A stretch of 64,000 nucleotides of DNA from Bacillota bacterium (GCA_023458875.1 JAEWXO010000083.1:18060-82059); one strand, 5' to 3'; numbered from the stretch's first letter, positions 10,201-19,459 are shown. The notes: generated by a model not told the origin, from the letters alone. Numbers and translations are program-made.

Positions 10201-11403
10201 TTAAACAACCTTTACACTTATCCAGTTCTCGGAATGATCCATCATGTCAAGCATTTGGTTCATACTTTCAAACTTCATAAGCAAAATTCCAAGAGTCGTA
10301 TTTGCACCAGTAAATGTGGTTATTCTATCACCTGGTTTTACATTGATATGATTTTCAATAATCATCTGCTTTGCTGCTTTATCAATATTAATGGATTCCA
10401 AAATACCATTTGCATAACTATGTACAGCATAATATGCATAAAAACCATCATATGGTCTCATCTGAATATTTGTTAGCGATTCACCCATAGCAGCTTTTAC
10501 CGAGCATTCAACAAGATCAATCCCAGTGCAATATCTAATGATATCGGGAATATAATTACCCCCATCTCTCGGTGCTACTTCCATAAGATATACGTTATAG
10601 TTTTTATCAATTCTTATATCAAAATTGTAGGTCGTTGTTCCCATATCAAGCAATGTGAGCAAACGCTGTATTTCATTATGAATCTTTAATTGCACATTAT
10701 CTGGCATGTTATACGGGAAACTAGCGGAAATTGGTATAAATGGATTCTCGCAATTTGGATCAAAATGATCGTTCGCAAAGCATCTAAAAACAAGCTTGCC
10801 ATCAATTGACAGTCCATCGCCTGCAATCTGATAACCAAATTTTTCGACAAATTCTTCGACTATGATTTTATGTCCTCTTGAGAATGACATTGCATATTCG
10901 AGTTTATTTCTTATTTCAAAGGAATCATCGATTCTGCTTACACCCTTACTTCCGGATGAATCAACAGGTTTCACAATAACAGGAAAGGAGAAAAAACTGT
11001 TTTTTAAATCGTTCTCTGCTACTTCGATATCATCATATCCCTTTGCTTTTGGAGTACAAAACCCATTTTCGGACAGTAAAGACCTGAATTTATCTTTATT
11101 GCAAAGAATATCTACCGATCTATAAGGGCTGCCAGGAAGTTTCATTTTTTCCGCAACATAAGCTGCTGTTGGTGCTGCTGGATCAGAAGCATAAGCAAGA
11201 ATTCCATCAATCTGTTCTTTTTTTGCCACTTCAAGCACAGCATCTTTATCGGTTGTACTGACAAGGTGAAACTTGTTAGCAACATACTGACCGGGATTAT
11301 CTGTTAGGTAATCACATAAAACAGTATAGTATCCTAATCTTTTGGCTGTTTCAATTGCGATAATTTGCTGGACTGATCCACCCAATAATAGAATTTTTTT
11401 CAT
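10201..11403 (-). CDS. ATP-grasp ligase of the carbamoyl-phosphate-synthase-like type
   Basis: The 400-residue protein starts with a Rossmann-like pre-ATP-grasp domain (MKKILLLGGSVQQIIAIETAKRLGY). The ATP-grasp core follows: FPVIVKPVDSSGSKGVSRID, IIVEEFVEK and the metal-binding VYLMEVAPRDGGNYIP. Such enzymes join a carboxylate to an amine with ATP. In this locus a plausible role is attaching an acid or amino acid to an amino sugar, which is inference. The ATG at 11403 has a GGAAG site. The frame stays open upstream through a flippase remnant, giving a nominal 535-residue ORF, but homology and the ribosome binding site support the shorter start. Confidence 0.85.
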   Translation of the reverse strand: MKKILLLGGSVQQIIAIETAKRLGYYTVLCDYLTDNPGQYVANKFHLVSTTDKDAVLEVAKKEQIDGILAYASDPAAPTAAYVAEKMKLPGSPYRSVDILCNKDKFRSLLSENGFCTPKAKGYDDIEVAENDLKNSFFSFPVIVKPVDSSGSKGVSRIDDSFEIRNKLEYAMSFSRGHKIIVEEFVEKFGYQIAGDGLSIDGKLVFRCFANDHFDPNCENPFIPISASFPYNMPDNVQLKIHNEIQRLLTLLDMGTTTYNFDIRIDKNYNVYLMEVAPRDGGNYIPDIIRYCTGIDLVECSVKAAMGESLTNIQMRPYDGFYAYYAVHSYANGILESINIDKAAKQMIIENHINVKPGDRITTFTGANTTLGILLMKFESMNQMLDMMDHSENWISVKVV

Positions 11404-11788
11404 AATTACTCTTCCTTCTTTTTTATTGTCTGTTTTTTTGATTGTTGATATAAGATATTCAAAGCTATCTATATGGAATATGATTGAGCCGGATATATAG
11501 ACAATTATTCCAATAAATATTTGCAGCATTAAACCAAACAAATTATTTAGTGGTAGAAAACCTACAGCATATACAATCATCACCATCAGTATTGACAATA
11601 TCATCTGCGTAAGAATATTTTTAATCTGTTGAAAATAACCGTATCCCAGTAACTTCTTATTTGGAAAAGAATTAATTATTTGACTAATAAACGAAACGTA
11701 AAGCATGCTATATGCCATCGCAATAGCTTTATATATCAAGTCAATTATGTAAATCATAACTTTCGATTTTACAAAGACCATCTTAAGC
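11404..11788 (-). pseudogene. Flippase C-terminal remnant (second Wzx copy)
   Basis: About 120 codons in the same frame as the downstream ATP-grasp gene encode AMAYSMLYVSFISQIINSFPN, then KKLLGYGYFQQIK and GSIIFHIDSFEYLIS. These align closely with the C-terminus of the intact flippase at 2208-3656. The first roughly 370 residues of a flippase are missing and the piece has no stop of its own. It abuts an epimerase fragment upstream. This is best read as a deletion junction left by rearrangement of the polysaccharide locus. Confidence 0.85.
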
Positions 11789-12150
11789 CTAAACCTTACT
11801 GTAACCATAACAATTAGCCGAAGAAACAGGTGTATCTCGGCTAATTATCTTATTCTTACCAATCGGTACGCTGTCACCGTATATAATAGCACCGCTCATA
11901 AATATAAACTGTTTGACTCCTCCATCTTTTGCTTTCTGAGCTGTCTGAACAGTAAGATCTGTATTACCTTATAATAAAGCTTTTCACGCTCTGCACTTAT
12001 TTTTCCTGAATCTGAATGTGCAATACCGGCAACATGAAAAATTGTATCATAGTCTGAAAAGCTTTTTTCTTTCCATGATTCATCATATCTATTGTATCAA
12101 CTATGTATTCTTCAATCCAGATTTCATGTAATTTTCAAATGAAACACTAA
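11789..12150 (-). pseudogene. NAD-dependent sugar epimerase/dehydratase fragment
   Basis: Translated on the minus strand with frame changes, this region reads VSFENYMK, DESWKEKSFSDYDTIFHVAG, IAHSDSGKIS, then after a one-base shift near 11968 NTDLTVQTAQKAKDGGVKQF, MSGAIIYGDS and CYGYSKV before a stop at 11789. This is the middle of an extended SDR protein, including the YxxxK active site. The N-terminal GxxGxxG motif and the C-terminal half are lost. It was probably a sugar epimerase of the same polysaccharide pathway. Confidence 0.8.
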
Positions 12151-13209
12151 TTTTTTTATATTATATTACCAATAGCCTTTTTATCATTATCAGAAAATTT
12201 AATTTATCAAAACATTTCATTAATAATGCAATTTCTTTTGCTATACACCCATATTGTCCGGAACAAAAATAAGTAAACTGTTTTCTGTATACTGTATTCC
12301 TATTAAAATACTGCTATCCTTTTATTAAAAACTAACCTGTATTAAATCGGTATATTGTTCGAATATTTAATTCCATACAAAAGATAATGTTGTTGTATAT
12401 ATACAAAATTTGCTTTTAATGTCACAAACTACCTGATATCTTTTTTTGCTTTGATATATATATAATTATATATGTATAGTTTTTTAATACTCAAAAAAAA
12501 TTAACTTTTAATATTATACACCAACAGATTACAATTTGTCAACGCCTTAAATTAATATTTTTCTTATCTTATAGTACTCAATAAATAATATCCTGTTAAT
12601 AAAAATACTAGAGTGTTATACTTATATTGTGAATAATATGATTAAAATGTCAAAATGGCTATTCTGAATGTTTGATTGTTTATTATAAAAAACTTTGCTG
12701 ATTTAAGGTTAATAAGCTTTAATAACGTCTTGAAATTTGCGAAATATTACAATAAATTCTAAATCTAATCTTTTGACGTCTTAATCATAATATAATTATA
12801 ACATTATAAACTAAGATTTTAAAAACATATGGGAAGTAAGAAACTGATAAACACATAAAATCAAGGAAACATGACGGAAATAACGACATATTTTAGTGCG
12901 TTTATAAAAACAAATGCTTTAGTTTGAAAAAGAAAAAGATTTCTTACTGCCACTTTCACATAAAAAATAAGGTATCAATACAAAATCAAAATAGTAAAAG
13001 TCAAGGTAAATTCAGCAACGGTTATAATCACTGAATGTAGTAAGTATTTGGTTTAAGATAGCTATATTAGAAAACAGGTTCAATATTTGTGATTGTCAAG
13101 AGAATTGAGCCACTGACTTAAAAAATATTGAGTTGTATCAATCAATTTTCAGCCATAATTCCACTATAAATATTAAAGTTATTCTTCAAAATTTTTTCTT
13201 ATCAGTAAT
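12151..13209. other. AT-rich spacer without a gene
   Basis: About 1.05 kb with no convincing coding frame. The only features I can support are a consensus minus-strand promoter at 12513-12542 and many short AT-rich palindromes such as the one near 12458-12474. It separates the Wzy-like gene from the rest of the polysaccharide operon and may be residue of deleted genes. Confidence 0.6.
12513..12542 (-). promoter_or_regulatory. Consensus sigma-A promoter for the polysaccharide operon
   Basis: On the minus strand TTGACA (12537-12542) is followed after 18 nt by TATAAT (12513-12518). It points at the epimerase remnant and the ATP-grasp gene. The untranslated leader to the first intact start (11403) would be about 1.1 kb, including both pseudogenes. 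Confidence 0.75.
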
Positions 13210-14598
13210 TTAAATTTTTTTGGGAATTATAATATCAAAAAAATATAAAATAATCGCAGGAGAAACAAAACCTATAAGATAAGAAATTGAGCTTAACAAA
13301 TCTCCCCTCATAATAAAAAAAGCAAATCCGGGGAGGAAAGGATAAATAACATTTGTAATTTTAAATTTGTTTTCATTAGTACTTAAGCTTTTGTCGTATT
13401 CTACCTGGCAATATGTACTGACATAAGAAAACATTATCGCAAATAATACCACACCTATTAATCCAAAATTAATATATCCTTCACCGATATATGGACATGA
13501 TACATTAGTAAAAATCCATCCTAACTTTTCTCCTATCATCGCTCCTGATCCTATTGGTTTATCCGGCCATACAGATCGTGGTATAAAGAAAAATATGTTC
13601 CCTAATATTTGACTTCCAAAACTTATATCATACTTATCTTTGTAAATCAAACATCTGCATAACATAGAAAAACTATCATAGTCTCCTTCTAGCAAATCAT
13701 TACTAAAATTTATCTGATACTGAGAAAATTGTGTTAAATCATTATATGTATTATATCTAAAAAAGTTAAGAACAGGAAAAAGTATTATCATTCCAAAAAC
13801 AATTACCAACTTAAAGATATATTTATTTACAAAATCTTTTTTATAAAGTATTATTAATCCTATATATATTACAGCGCATTGATATCTCGGTTTACCTGTT
13901 GGAAAATTGATTAATACAGTAAGAATCAATAAGATTATTACTTGAATTCGACTATTACTATGTCCTTTTATTCTTTTGTAATACATATTAAGTGATAATG
14001 ATATTGCAGGGAAAGAGCAAAACATACAACTGATAATAAGAGAAACAGCAGAATTATCTATGTGAAATCCATTAGTACTTCTGGCAAATAAGTTATAAAA
14101 GCCTACATTAGAAATGTAAATCAAAGAAAATATAACTGATATTATAAATGATAAATTCAATATAAATTCAATTTTTTTATAGTAGAATATTGTTTTAGAA
14201 TATCTTTTTTTAAAATTTGATTTTAAAAAAAGATTCGAGAACATAAACATACATATAAATAATAATATTACTAAATTTGATTCAAAAACAATTTCTGTTG
14301 TGATTTCATTACTATTCCACCAAGGAAATTTTCCAAGGCAAAATTGAACAACAGGTGCTAAAAACATGAAAAGAAACATAAATACCCATACAATTTCTTC
14401 AATACTATACCCATGAGAACTTTTCTTAACCATATTTAAACAAATAATAAAGGCATTGACTAAAAACATAATAATAACACAGAAATTATCTGCATTAAGT
14501 ACAATAACATTATTTAAAACAATAAAGCATATTAAAGTAATAATTGAAAAAAAAACAATTCCTTTAATACTTATTTGTATTTCTTTATATTGCTGCAT
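13210..14598 (-). CDS. Oligosaccharide repeat-unit polymerase (Wzy-like) membrane protein
   Basis: The 462-residue protein is almost entirely hydrophobic, with roughly a dozen predicted membrane segments. A larger extracytoplasmic loop contains FFIPRSVWPDKPIGSGAMIG, typical of O-antigen/EPS polymerases. It would polymerise lipid-linked repeat units on the outer face. The start is set at the ATG at 14598 because AAAGGAG sits 8 nt upstream; a longer frame to 14673 has no ribosome binding site. It has its own consensus promoter and is separated from the other island genes by 1 kb of non-coding DNA. Codon use is very AT-rich, consistent with transfer. Confidence 0.82.
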   Translation of the reverse strand: MQQYKEIQISIKGIVFFSIITLICFIVLNNVIVLNADNFCVIIMFLVNAFIICLNMVKKSSHGYSIEEIVWVFMFLFMFLAPVVQFCLGKFPWWNSNEITTEIVFESNLVILLFICMFMFSNLFLKSNFKKRYSKTIFYYKKIEFILNLSFIISVIFSLIYISNVGFYNLFARSTNGFHIDNSAVSLIISCMFCSFPAISLSLNMYYKRIKGHSNSRIQVIILLILTVLINFPTGKPRYQCAVIYIGLIILYKKDFVNKYIFKLVIVFGMIILFPVLNFFRYNTYNDLTQFSQYQINFSNDLLEGDYDSFSMLCRCLIYKDKYDISFGSQILGNIFFFIPRSVWPDKPIGSGAMIGEKLGWIFTNVSCPYIGEGYINFGLIGVVLFAIMFSYVSTYCQVEYDKSLSTNENKFKITNVIYPFLPGFAFFIMRGDLLSSISYLIGFVSPAIILYFFDIIIPKKI

Positions 14599-14754
14599 CA
14601 CATTTTCTCCTTTTGTCTCTAATATAATGTATTTAATTATCTTATTAATTCTGACTATATGCAGAATGCTCATATTAATTTTTTGTAAAAGTCTTATGCT
14701 GTTTTATATACTTAATAAATTGAACTTTAAGGTAAATATGAGCTAGTTTTATTA

Positions 14755-14783
14755 ATTATATAATATATAAATTATTATGTCAA
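14755..14783 (-). promoter_or_regulatory. Consensus sigma-A promoter for the Wzy-like gene
   Basis: TTGACA (14778-14783) and TATAAT (14755-14760) on the minus strand are separated by 17 nt. This is a perfect match to the vegetative consensus, about 150 nt upstream of the ATG at 14598. Confidence 0.8.
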
Positions 14784-14876
14784 TATTTTTACAGGAATTA
14801 TATGTATATAATTAGAATTAATTTCAAAATCTATTTTTGAATCACTAAATTATTTTCATTATCCCATATTTTTCGT

Positions 14877-14905
14877 TTGTATTTTTTTAAAATTTATGTT
14901 ACAAT
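14877..14905 (+). promoter_or_regulatory. Promoter of the YhaN-like gene
   Basis: TTGTAT (14877-14882), a 17-nt spacer and TACAAT (14900-14905) lie upstream of the GAGGTGA site and TTG start at 14943. It is divergent from the Wzy promoter. Confidence 0.6.
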
Positions 14906-14942
14906 TAAAATTACGTAAGTTCATTAACCTTGAGGTGATTTT

Positions 14943-17432
14943 TTGAAAATTAAGACCATATACATAAAAAATTTCGGAAAGCTTAAAAATTTCAGACTTG
15001 ACCTTAAACCGGGGATGAATGTTATATATGGTGATAATGAAGCCGGCAAAACAACAGTGATGAATTTTATTAAAATGATGTTTTACGGTTCAACTGCAAA
15101 ATCATCTGATATCAGTAAAAACCCGAGAAAGAAATATGCTCCATGGGATGGAAGTCCTATGGGCGGTTTTATTGAATTTAACTTTCTGAATATAAACTAC
15201 AGACTGGAACGTGAATTTGGCAGTTCAAATATAAGTGATACAGTTACTTTGTGGAATACAGATACAGGAACCGAAGAACCTATAAGCTGCAAGTATGATG
15301 TCGGTGAACAGTTTTTCGGACTTGGTGCTTCGGCATTTGAAAGAAGTGTATTTATAAGTGGAATGACGTCTGTGATTACGGGAGCTGACAAAGATGATGA
15401 AGTATCAAAACGTCTTATGAATTTTGCAACGTCATGCGATGATGCGGTTTCATATGAAATAGTCAGAAGACGTCTGAAAACAGCTCATGAACAGCTTCGT
15501 TCAAAAAGTGGAAAAACAGGTGCCCTTGATAAAATGACGCAGCAGCTTTCAGAAAAAACAGAGCTTCTTGCAGATGCAGAAATAACAGAACATAAAAAGC
15601 TGAAGGATGAGGAATATTATCGCTCCCTGTGTGAACATTTAAAATTAAAAAAACAATACTCGGATAAAATCTCGCTTCATATAAAAGAGCAGAAGATAAT
15701 AAGAGAGCTTCACTCTCTTGAAGTTCAGAACCGTAAAAATATTGCTAAAAACGAACTTCATCATAAAATTGATAATTTATACAATAAAATTTCAAACGGA
15801 AAATTTATTGTAAATGATCAGTTTCTTGATGAATGTAACAGCATGCTTTCAAAAATAAATTATCTTAAAAAAGTATACACGGAAAAGAAAGCAGAATTTA
15901 ATTCTTTGTCAAATGATATTCTGGAGCTTCATCTGGATGAAAAAATTCAGGAAAACTATGTTGAACTTGACATTCTTTCCGAAAGGAAAAAGGATATCAA
16001 AACAAAAATTTCTGACTGTGAGAAGGGTCTTGAAAATCTTTATTCATCTCTTTCAGAGCTTGATAACAGGCTTGCCCAGACACATATGAAGGAAGAGCTT
16101 TATAATGAACGCCTTGCAGATATGGAATCTCATAATAACAGTCTGATGATTAATTATCTTCTCCCTGTCGTTTCAATATTTATAGTTATTTTTGCTGTAT
16201 TTGTGAGAAATCCGTTTATTCTGACAGCACTTATTCCTTCAACCGCAATAATTTTTACTGTCGGAAAAATTATTGAAGCTTCTAAAAAGAAAAAGGAAGA
16301 AAAAAATTCAGGCTCTGAAAAATCAGCACCTGATTATGAAAAAATATACAGTCAGATTGAAACTCTTAAAGCTGAATACACTGAAAAAACAGGGCAGCTA
16401 AAGCAGGATATTCTTATTTTAAACGACGAATATACAGACGCTGAACAAAAAAGTCATGACCTTGAAATACATAACAACAAACTTATCTCACAAAAAGAGC
16501 AAAAAATAAACGAACAGTCAGGCCTTAATGACCGCTTAAATTCAGCAAGCAATGAAATAACACAATTAACCATAAAGCTCATGACATTGTTTTCTACATA
16601 CAAAAAAGTATCCGGCATAGCCGAAATAGAATCGTATATTTCAGATGCACAGTCTGTTATTTCTGAAATAGAAAAAACTCAGGCAATTTTAAACTCAAAA
16701 TATGATGAGGACAACCTTGATGACACGCCTGAGACTATAAGAGAAAAAATGATCATTATGAAAAAAAAGCTTTCTGAAATAACAAGGAAATCAGGTCCCC
16801 GCCTACTCACTGACCAGCAGCTTGAGGTGCTCGAAACAAATCTTGAAGCCGCACAAAATGAAATTTCAAAGCTTAATGAGGATATAATTAATATCCGTTC
16901 AAAAATAAGCTCACAGTATCATATAACCGAATACCCTGAAAAAATCAGAAATGATATATCAGAGATCAAAAAGGTTATAGATGATATGAATCAGTTTGAC
17001 ACATCTATTGAAATAGCGGCTTCAGCACTTGAAGAAGCTGGAAATGAAATACGTCAGACATTTGGTCCGAGGCTCAATAATAAAGCAAAAAAAATTTTTT
17101 CTCATCTTACAAACGGAAAATATTCAGAAATACTTGTTTCCAAAAATCTTGATATAAATGCGGCTGAAAACATAACAGGGAAAATACACCAGTGGCAATA
17201 TTTAAGCAGTGGTACTGCAGAGCAGGCTTATTTATCTCTTCGTCTGGCAATAGCTGATATGATTACAAGGAATCAGATACCGCTCTTTCTTGACGATGTA
17301 TTTATGCAGTATGACTCTGAGCGTGCGCAAAAAGGGTTTGAATTTATATCAGAATACAGCAGGCTTAATCAGGTGCTTTTCTTTACATGTCATAAATATA
17401 GTTATTATTCGGCGGATATGGTTAAGTTGTGA
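14943..17432 (+). CDS. SMC/Rad50-like ATPase of the YhaN type
   Basis: The 829-residue protein has the Rad50/SbcC-type start IKTIYIKNFGKLKNFRLDL and Walker A GDNEAGKTT at residues 30-38. Long coiled coils follow, with a two-segment membrane hairpin near residues 400-445. The signature LSSGTAEQAYLSLR (about 753-766) and Walker B PLFLDDVF (about 779-786) form the C-terminal half. Bacillus YhaN has this layout and normally partners an SbcD-like nuclease encoded alongside. No such nuclease gene is adjacent here; the phosphoesterase at 18.9 kb is YfcE-like. TTG start with a GAGGTGA site. A role in DNA-end processing at the membrane is inferred from the family. Confidence 0.85.
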   Translation: MKIKTIYIKNFGKLKNFRLDLKPGMNVIYGDNEAGKTTVMNFIKMMFYGSTAKSSDISKNPRKKYAPWDGSPMGGFIEFNFLNINYRLEREFGSSNISDTVTLWNTDTGTEEPISCKYDVGEQFFGLGASAFERSVFISGMTSVITGADKDDEVSKRLMNFATSCDDAVSYEIVRRRLKTAHEQLRSKSGKTGALDKMTQQLSEKTELLADAEITEHKKLKDEEYYRSLCEHLKLKKQYSDKISLHIKEQKIIRELHSLEVQNRKNIAKNELHHKIDNLYNKISNGKFIVNDQFLDECNSMLSKINYLKKVYTEKKAEFNSLSNDILELHLDEKIQENYVELDILSERKKDIKTKISDCEKGLENLYSSLSELDNRLAQTHMKEELYNERLADMESHNNSLMINYLLPVVSIFIVIFAVFVRNPFILTALIPSTAIIFTVGKIIEASKKKKEEKNSGSEKSAPDYEKIYSQIETLKAEYTEKTGQLKQDILILNDEYTDAEQKSHDLEIHNNKLISQKEQKINEQSGLNDRLNSASNEITQLTIKLMTLFSTYKKVSGIAEIESYISDAQSVISEIEKTQAILNSKYDEDNLDDTPETIREKMIIMKKKLSEITRKSGPRLLTDQQLEVLETNLEAAQNEISKLNEDIINIRSKISSQYHITEYPEKIRNDISEIKKVIDDMNQFDTSIEIAASALEEAGNEIRQTFGPRLNNKAKKIFSHLTNGKYSEILVSKNLDINAAENITGKIHQWQYLSSGTAEQAYLSLRLAIADMITRNQIPLFLDDVFMQYDSERAQKGFEFISEYSRLNQVLFFTCHKYSYYSADMVKL

Positions 17433-17438
17433 GTTGGG

Positions 17439-17537
17439 AAAGGGTTTCGATTCTGCGGAATCGACCGGGCTTTGCGGTCGCGCCTTTGACCTTCGCCTAC
17501 ATATCCGCCTCAGTTTGTGGTGTTACTGAATAATTAT
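17439..17537 (+). repeat. Dispersed hairpin repeat, copy a
   Basis: Stem 1 is GATTC-TGCG-GAATC, followed by GACCGGGCTTTGCGGTC and GCGCCTTTGACC. It ends in TTACTGAATAATTAT. It begins 6 nt after the YhaN-like stop codon, in the same orientation as that gene. Confidence 0.85.
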
Positions 17538-17575
17538 TTTCTAAGAACAAATAAAAACTACGGAGGTTATATATT

Positions 17576-18130
17576 ATGTTTAAAAAATTAGCATGTTCTA
17601 TTTTGATTTTATCACTCATTGCAATGACAGGATGTAAGGATGATAAAAAAACGACGGTTGCCTATAATTCAGATTCATCTTCTGTAACAGTAAAAGCAGG
17701 GCCGAAGGGTGATGCTAATATATCAGATACACTTGATATTCAGAAATGTGCAGATGAAGCAGTAAAATTCTTTACTGAAGGAGATTATCCTAAAATGGAT
17801 ATATCAATTTCTCCTCCTGTTAAAGAAAATGATTTTTTTAATATTATTATAGTTGCAGCTGACCGCCCTGAAGATGAAAATATATATGCGGAGTGGCTGA
17901 AAACATGTCTTGAAAAGCTTAATTCGGAAGCAATCAGACAGAACCCGGAGTTAAGACCATCGTCTGACGGATATTACGGTGAATTATTCGATAAATATTC
18001 CGTAATGCTCACTGCTACCTGTAATGACGATATAATAACAAGATGGCCGGTAAATCAGAAAATAGAGGCTGGCAATCATGATGCAATAAAGGTTACTGAA
18101 GGCACTCTTGATCTCAGCGGTCTGGAATAA
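17576..18130 (+). CDS. Small secreted lipoprotein, unknown function
   Basis: The 184-residue protein has an N-terminal signal of the lipoprotein type: MFKKLACSILILSLIAMTGC, with Cys 20 as the likely lipidated residue. A Lys/Ser/Thr-rich linker leads into a compact domain of about 130 residues. I do not recognise a domain. GGAGG precedes the ATG. It lies between copy a of the dispersed repeat and the PIN-like gene, 12 nt ahead of the latter's TTG start, so those two are probably cotranscribed. Confidence 0.75.
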   Translation: MFKKLACSILILSLIAMTGCKDDKKTTVAYNSDSSSVTVKAGPKGDANISDTLDIQKCADEAVKFFTEGDYPKMDISISPPVKENDFFNIIIVAADRPEDENIYAEWLKTCLEKLNSEAIRQNPELRPSSDGYYGELFDKYSVMLTATCNDDIITRWPVNQKIEAGNHDAIKVTEGTLDLSGLE

Positions 18131-18142
18131 TGAGGTGATAAA

Positions 18143-18805
18143 TTGTCGACATATCTAATTGACTTTGAAAATGTAGGTTCAGACGGACTTGACGGTGTTT
18201 CTGAGCTTACAGAAGAAGATAAAGTAATAATATTTTACAGCATAAATTCAAACAGAATTTCCATTGAAACTCATCAGGCTATTTGTTCAAGCCATGCTGA
18301 TTTTGAATATTTCAGAATTTCATCAGGCGGTAAAAATGCTCTTGACTTTCAGCTCTCAACATATCTTGGATATCTCATCTCAGCAAACAATAATGATAAA
18401 TACTATATTATAAGTAAAGATACCGGCTATCAGCATATATTGAAGTTCTGGAAAAACAAAACAGAAGAGCTAGGTATAAACGCTTCGGTCATATGTATGT
18501 GTGCCATCTCTCATGATGATAAAACAGATATAATTGTAAATATCCAGGACAGCATACAAGATGAAAATATAACAAGTGATTCTATTGCGAAAACACTAAC
18601 AACTATGTCTGTAATATCAAATAAACTGGCTTTTAAAAATTATCTTGCAAAAAAATTCGGCAAAGAACAAGGTATCAGGATATATAATGATATAAATATT
18701 GAAAATGCATCAGACAAACAGGACCTTTACCACCGGATTGTTGCAGTTTTCGGGCAGGGACAGGGAGCACTTATTTATAAAAAGTTAAAGCATCTTGTAA
18801 AGTAG
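18143..18805 (+). CDS. PIN-like (NYN-type) domain protein
   Basis: The 220-residue protein begins TYLIDFENVGSDGLDGV and contains KNALDFQLSTYLGYLI and YYIISKDTGYQ. These acidic positions resemble the metal-binding residues of PIN/NYN-type nucleases (first Asp in the IDFENV strand, then LDF and SKD). The C-terminal 90 residues are helical and unrecognised. A ribonuclease role is inferred from the fold only. It starts with TTG, with GAGGTGA about 5 nt upstream. Copy b of the dispersed repeat begins immediately after its stop codon. Confidence 0.72.
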   Translation: MSTYLIDFENVGSDGLDGVSELTEEDKVIIFYSINSNRISIETHQAICSSHADFEYFRISSGGKNALDFQLSTYLGYLISANNNDKYYIISKDTGYQHILKFWKNKTEELGINASVICMCAISHDDKTDIIVNIQDSIQDENITSDSIAKTLTTMSVISNKLAFKNYLAKKFGKEQGIRIYNDINIENASDKQDLYHRIVAVFGQGQGALIYKKLKHLVK

Positions 18806-18895
18806 ATTACAGGGATTTCGATTCGCACGAATGGACCAGGCTTTGCGGTCGCCTGGACTTCTATTCTTCACTTTATGGTATTACTGAATAGTAAC
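18806..18895 (+). repeat. Dispersed hairpin repeat, copy b
   Basis: Stem 1 is GATTC-GCAC-GAAT, then GACCAGGCTTTGCGGTCGCC, where CCAGGC and GCCTGG form an alternative 6-bp stem. It ends in TTACTGAATAGTAAC. It directly follows the PIN-like stop codon. Confidence 0.85.
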
Positions 18896-18916
18896 AAGAG
18901 AAAGGTCATATACGCT

Positions 18917-19459
18917 ATGAAGCTTATGGTTGCATCCGATATACACGGCTCGTCAAAATACTGCCGTAAACTTATTTCAGCATTTGAAAATGAAAATCCG
19001 GACAAGCTGCTTCTGCTCGGTGATATACTTTATCACGGTCCCAGAAATGATTTGCCTGAAGAATATTCACCAAAATCAGTTATACATATGCTGAACAACA
19101 TTAAAGAAAATATTTTATGTGTCAGAGGTAACTGCGATACTGATGTCGATCAGATGGTTCTTGAGTTTCCTATCATGGCAGAGTACTGTATTCTCTATGT
19201 TAAGAACCGAATGATTTTTGCAGCTCACGGTCACAATTTCAACGAACAGAATCTTCCTCCTGTAAATAAAAATGATATTTTACTTAACGGACATACTCAT
19301 ATTCCGGCATTCAGAGAAAATCAAGGAATATTCTACACCAATCCTGGTTCTGTTTCAATTCCAAAAGAAAATTCGGAACATCAGTACATGATTATTGATG
19401 ATGATTATTTCACATGGAAGGAGCTTTCAGGTACTGTTCTGAATAAAATCAGTATATGA
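18917..19459 (+). CDS. Metallophosphoesterase, YfcE/MJ0936 type
   Basis: The 180-residue protein has the calcineurin-like phosphoesterase motifs in order: VASDIHGS, LLGDILYHGP, VRGNCDTDVD, FAAHGHN and LNGHTHIPA. YfcE-type enzymes hydrolyse phosphodiesters with a two-metal centre. The start is the ATG at 18917; an upstream extension runs into copy b of the dispersed repeat and is not credible. Its last codon overlaps the QueH start (ATGA at 19456-19459). It lacks the extra domain of SbcD, so it is unlikely to be the missing nuclease partner of the YhaN-like ATPase. Confidence 0.9.
   Translation: MKLMVASDIHGSSKYCRKLISAFENENPDKLLLLGDILYHGPRNDLPEEYSPKSVIHMLNNIKENILCVRGNCDTDVDQMVLEFPIMAEYCILYVKNRMIFAAHGHNFNEQNLPPVNKNDILLNGHTHIPAFRENQGIFYTNPGSVSIPKENSEHQYMIIDDDYFTWKELSGTVLNKISI

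Noticed and set aside
10201..11808. A 535-residue fused flippase/ATP-grasp protein
   Set aside because: The N-terminal part is a truncated flippase tail, and the ATP-grasp family start with its own ribosome binding site is at 11403.
12151..13209. A small gene or ncRNA in the 1-kb spacer
   Set aside because: No frame with a start, ribosome binding site and normal codon use, and no stable conserved hairpin was seen.
17439..17537. Possible short genes in and near the dispersed repeats
   Set aside because: Frames containing peptides such as STESTGLCGR recur at many copies in either orientation and only reflect repeat DNA.
18917..19459. SbcD-type nuclease partner for the YhaN-like ATPase
   Set aside because: The protein is a 180-residue YfcE-type phosphoesterase lacking the SbcD capping domain.
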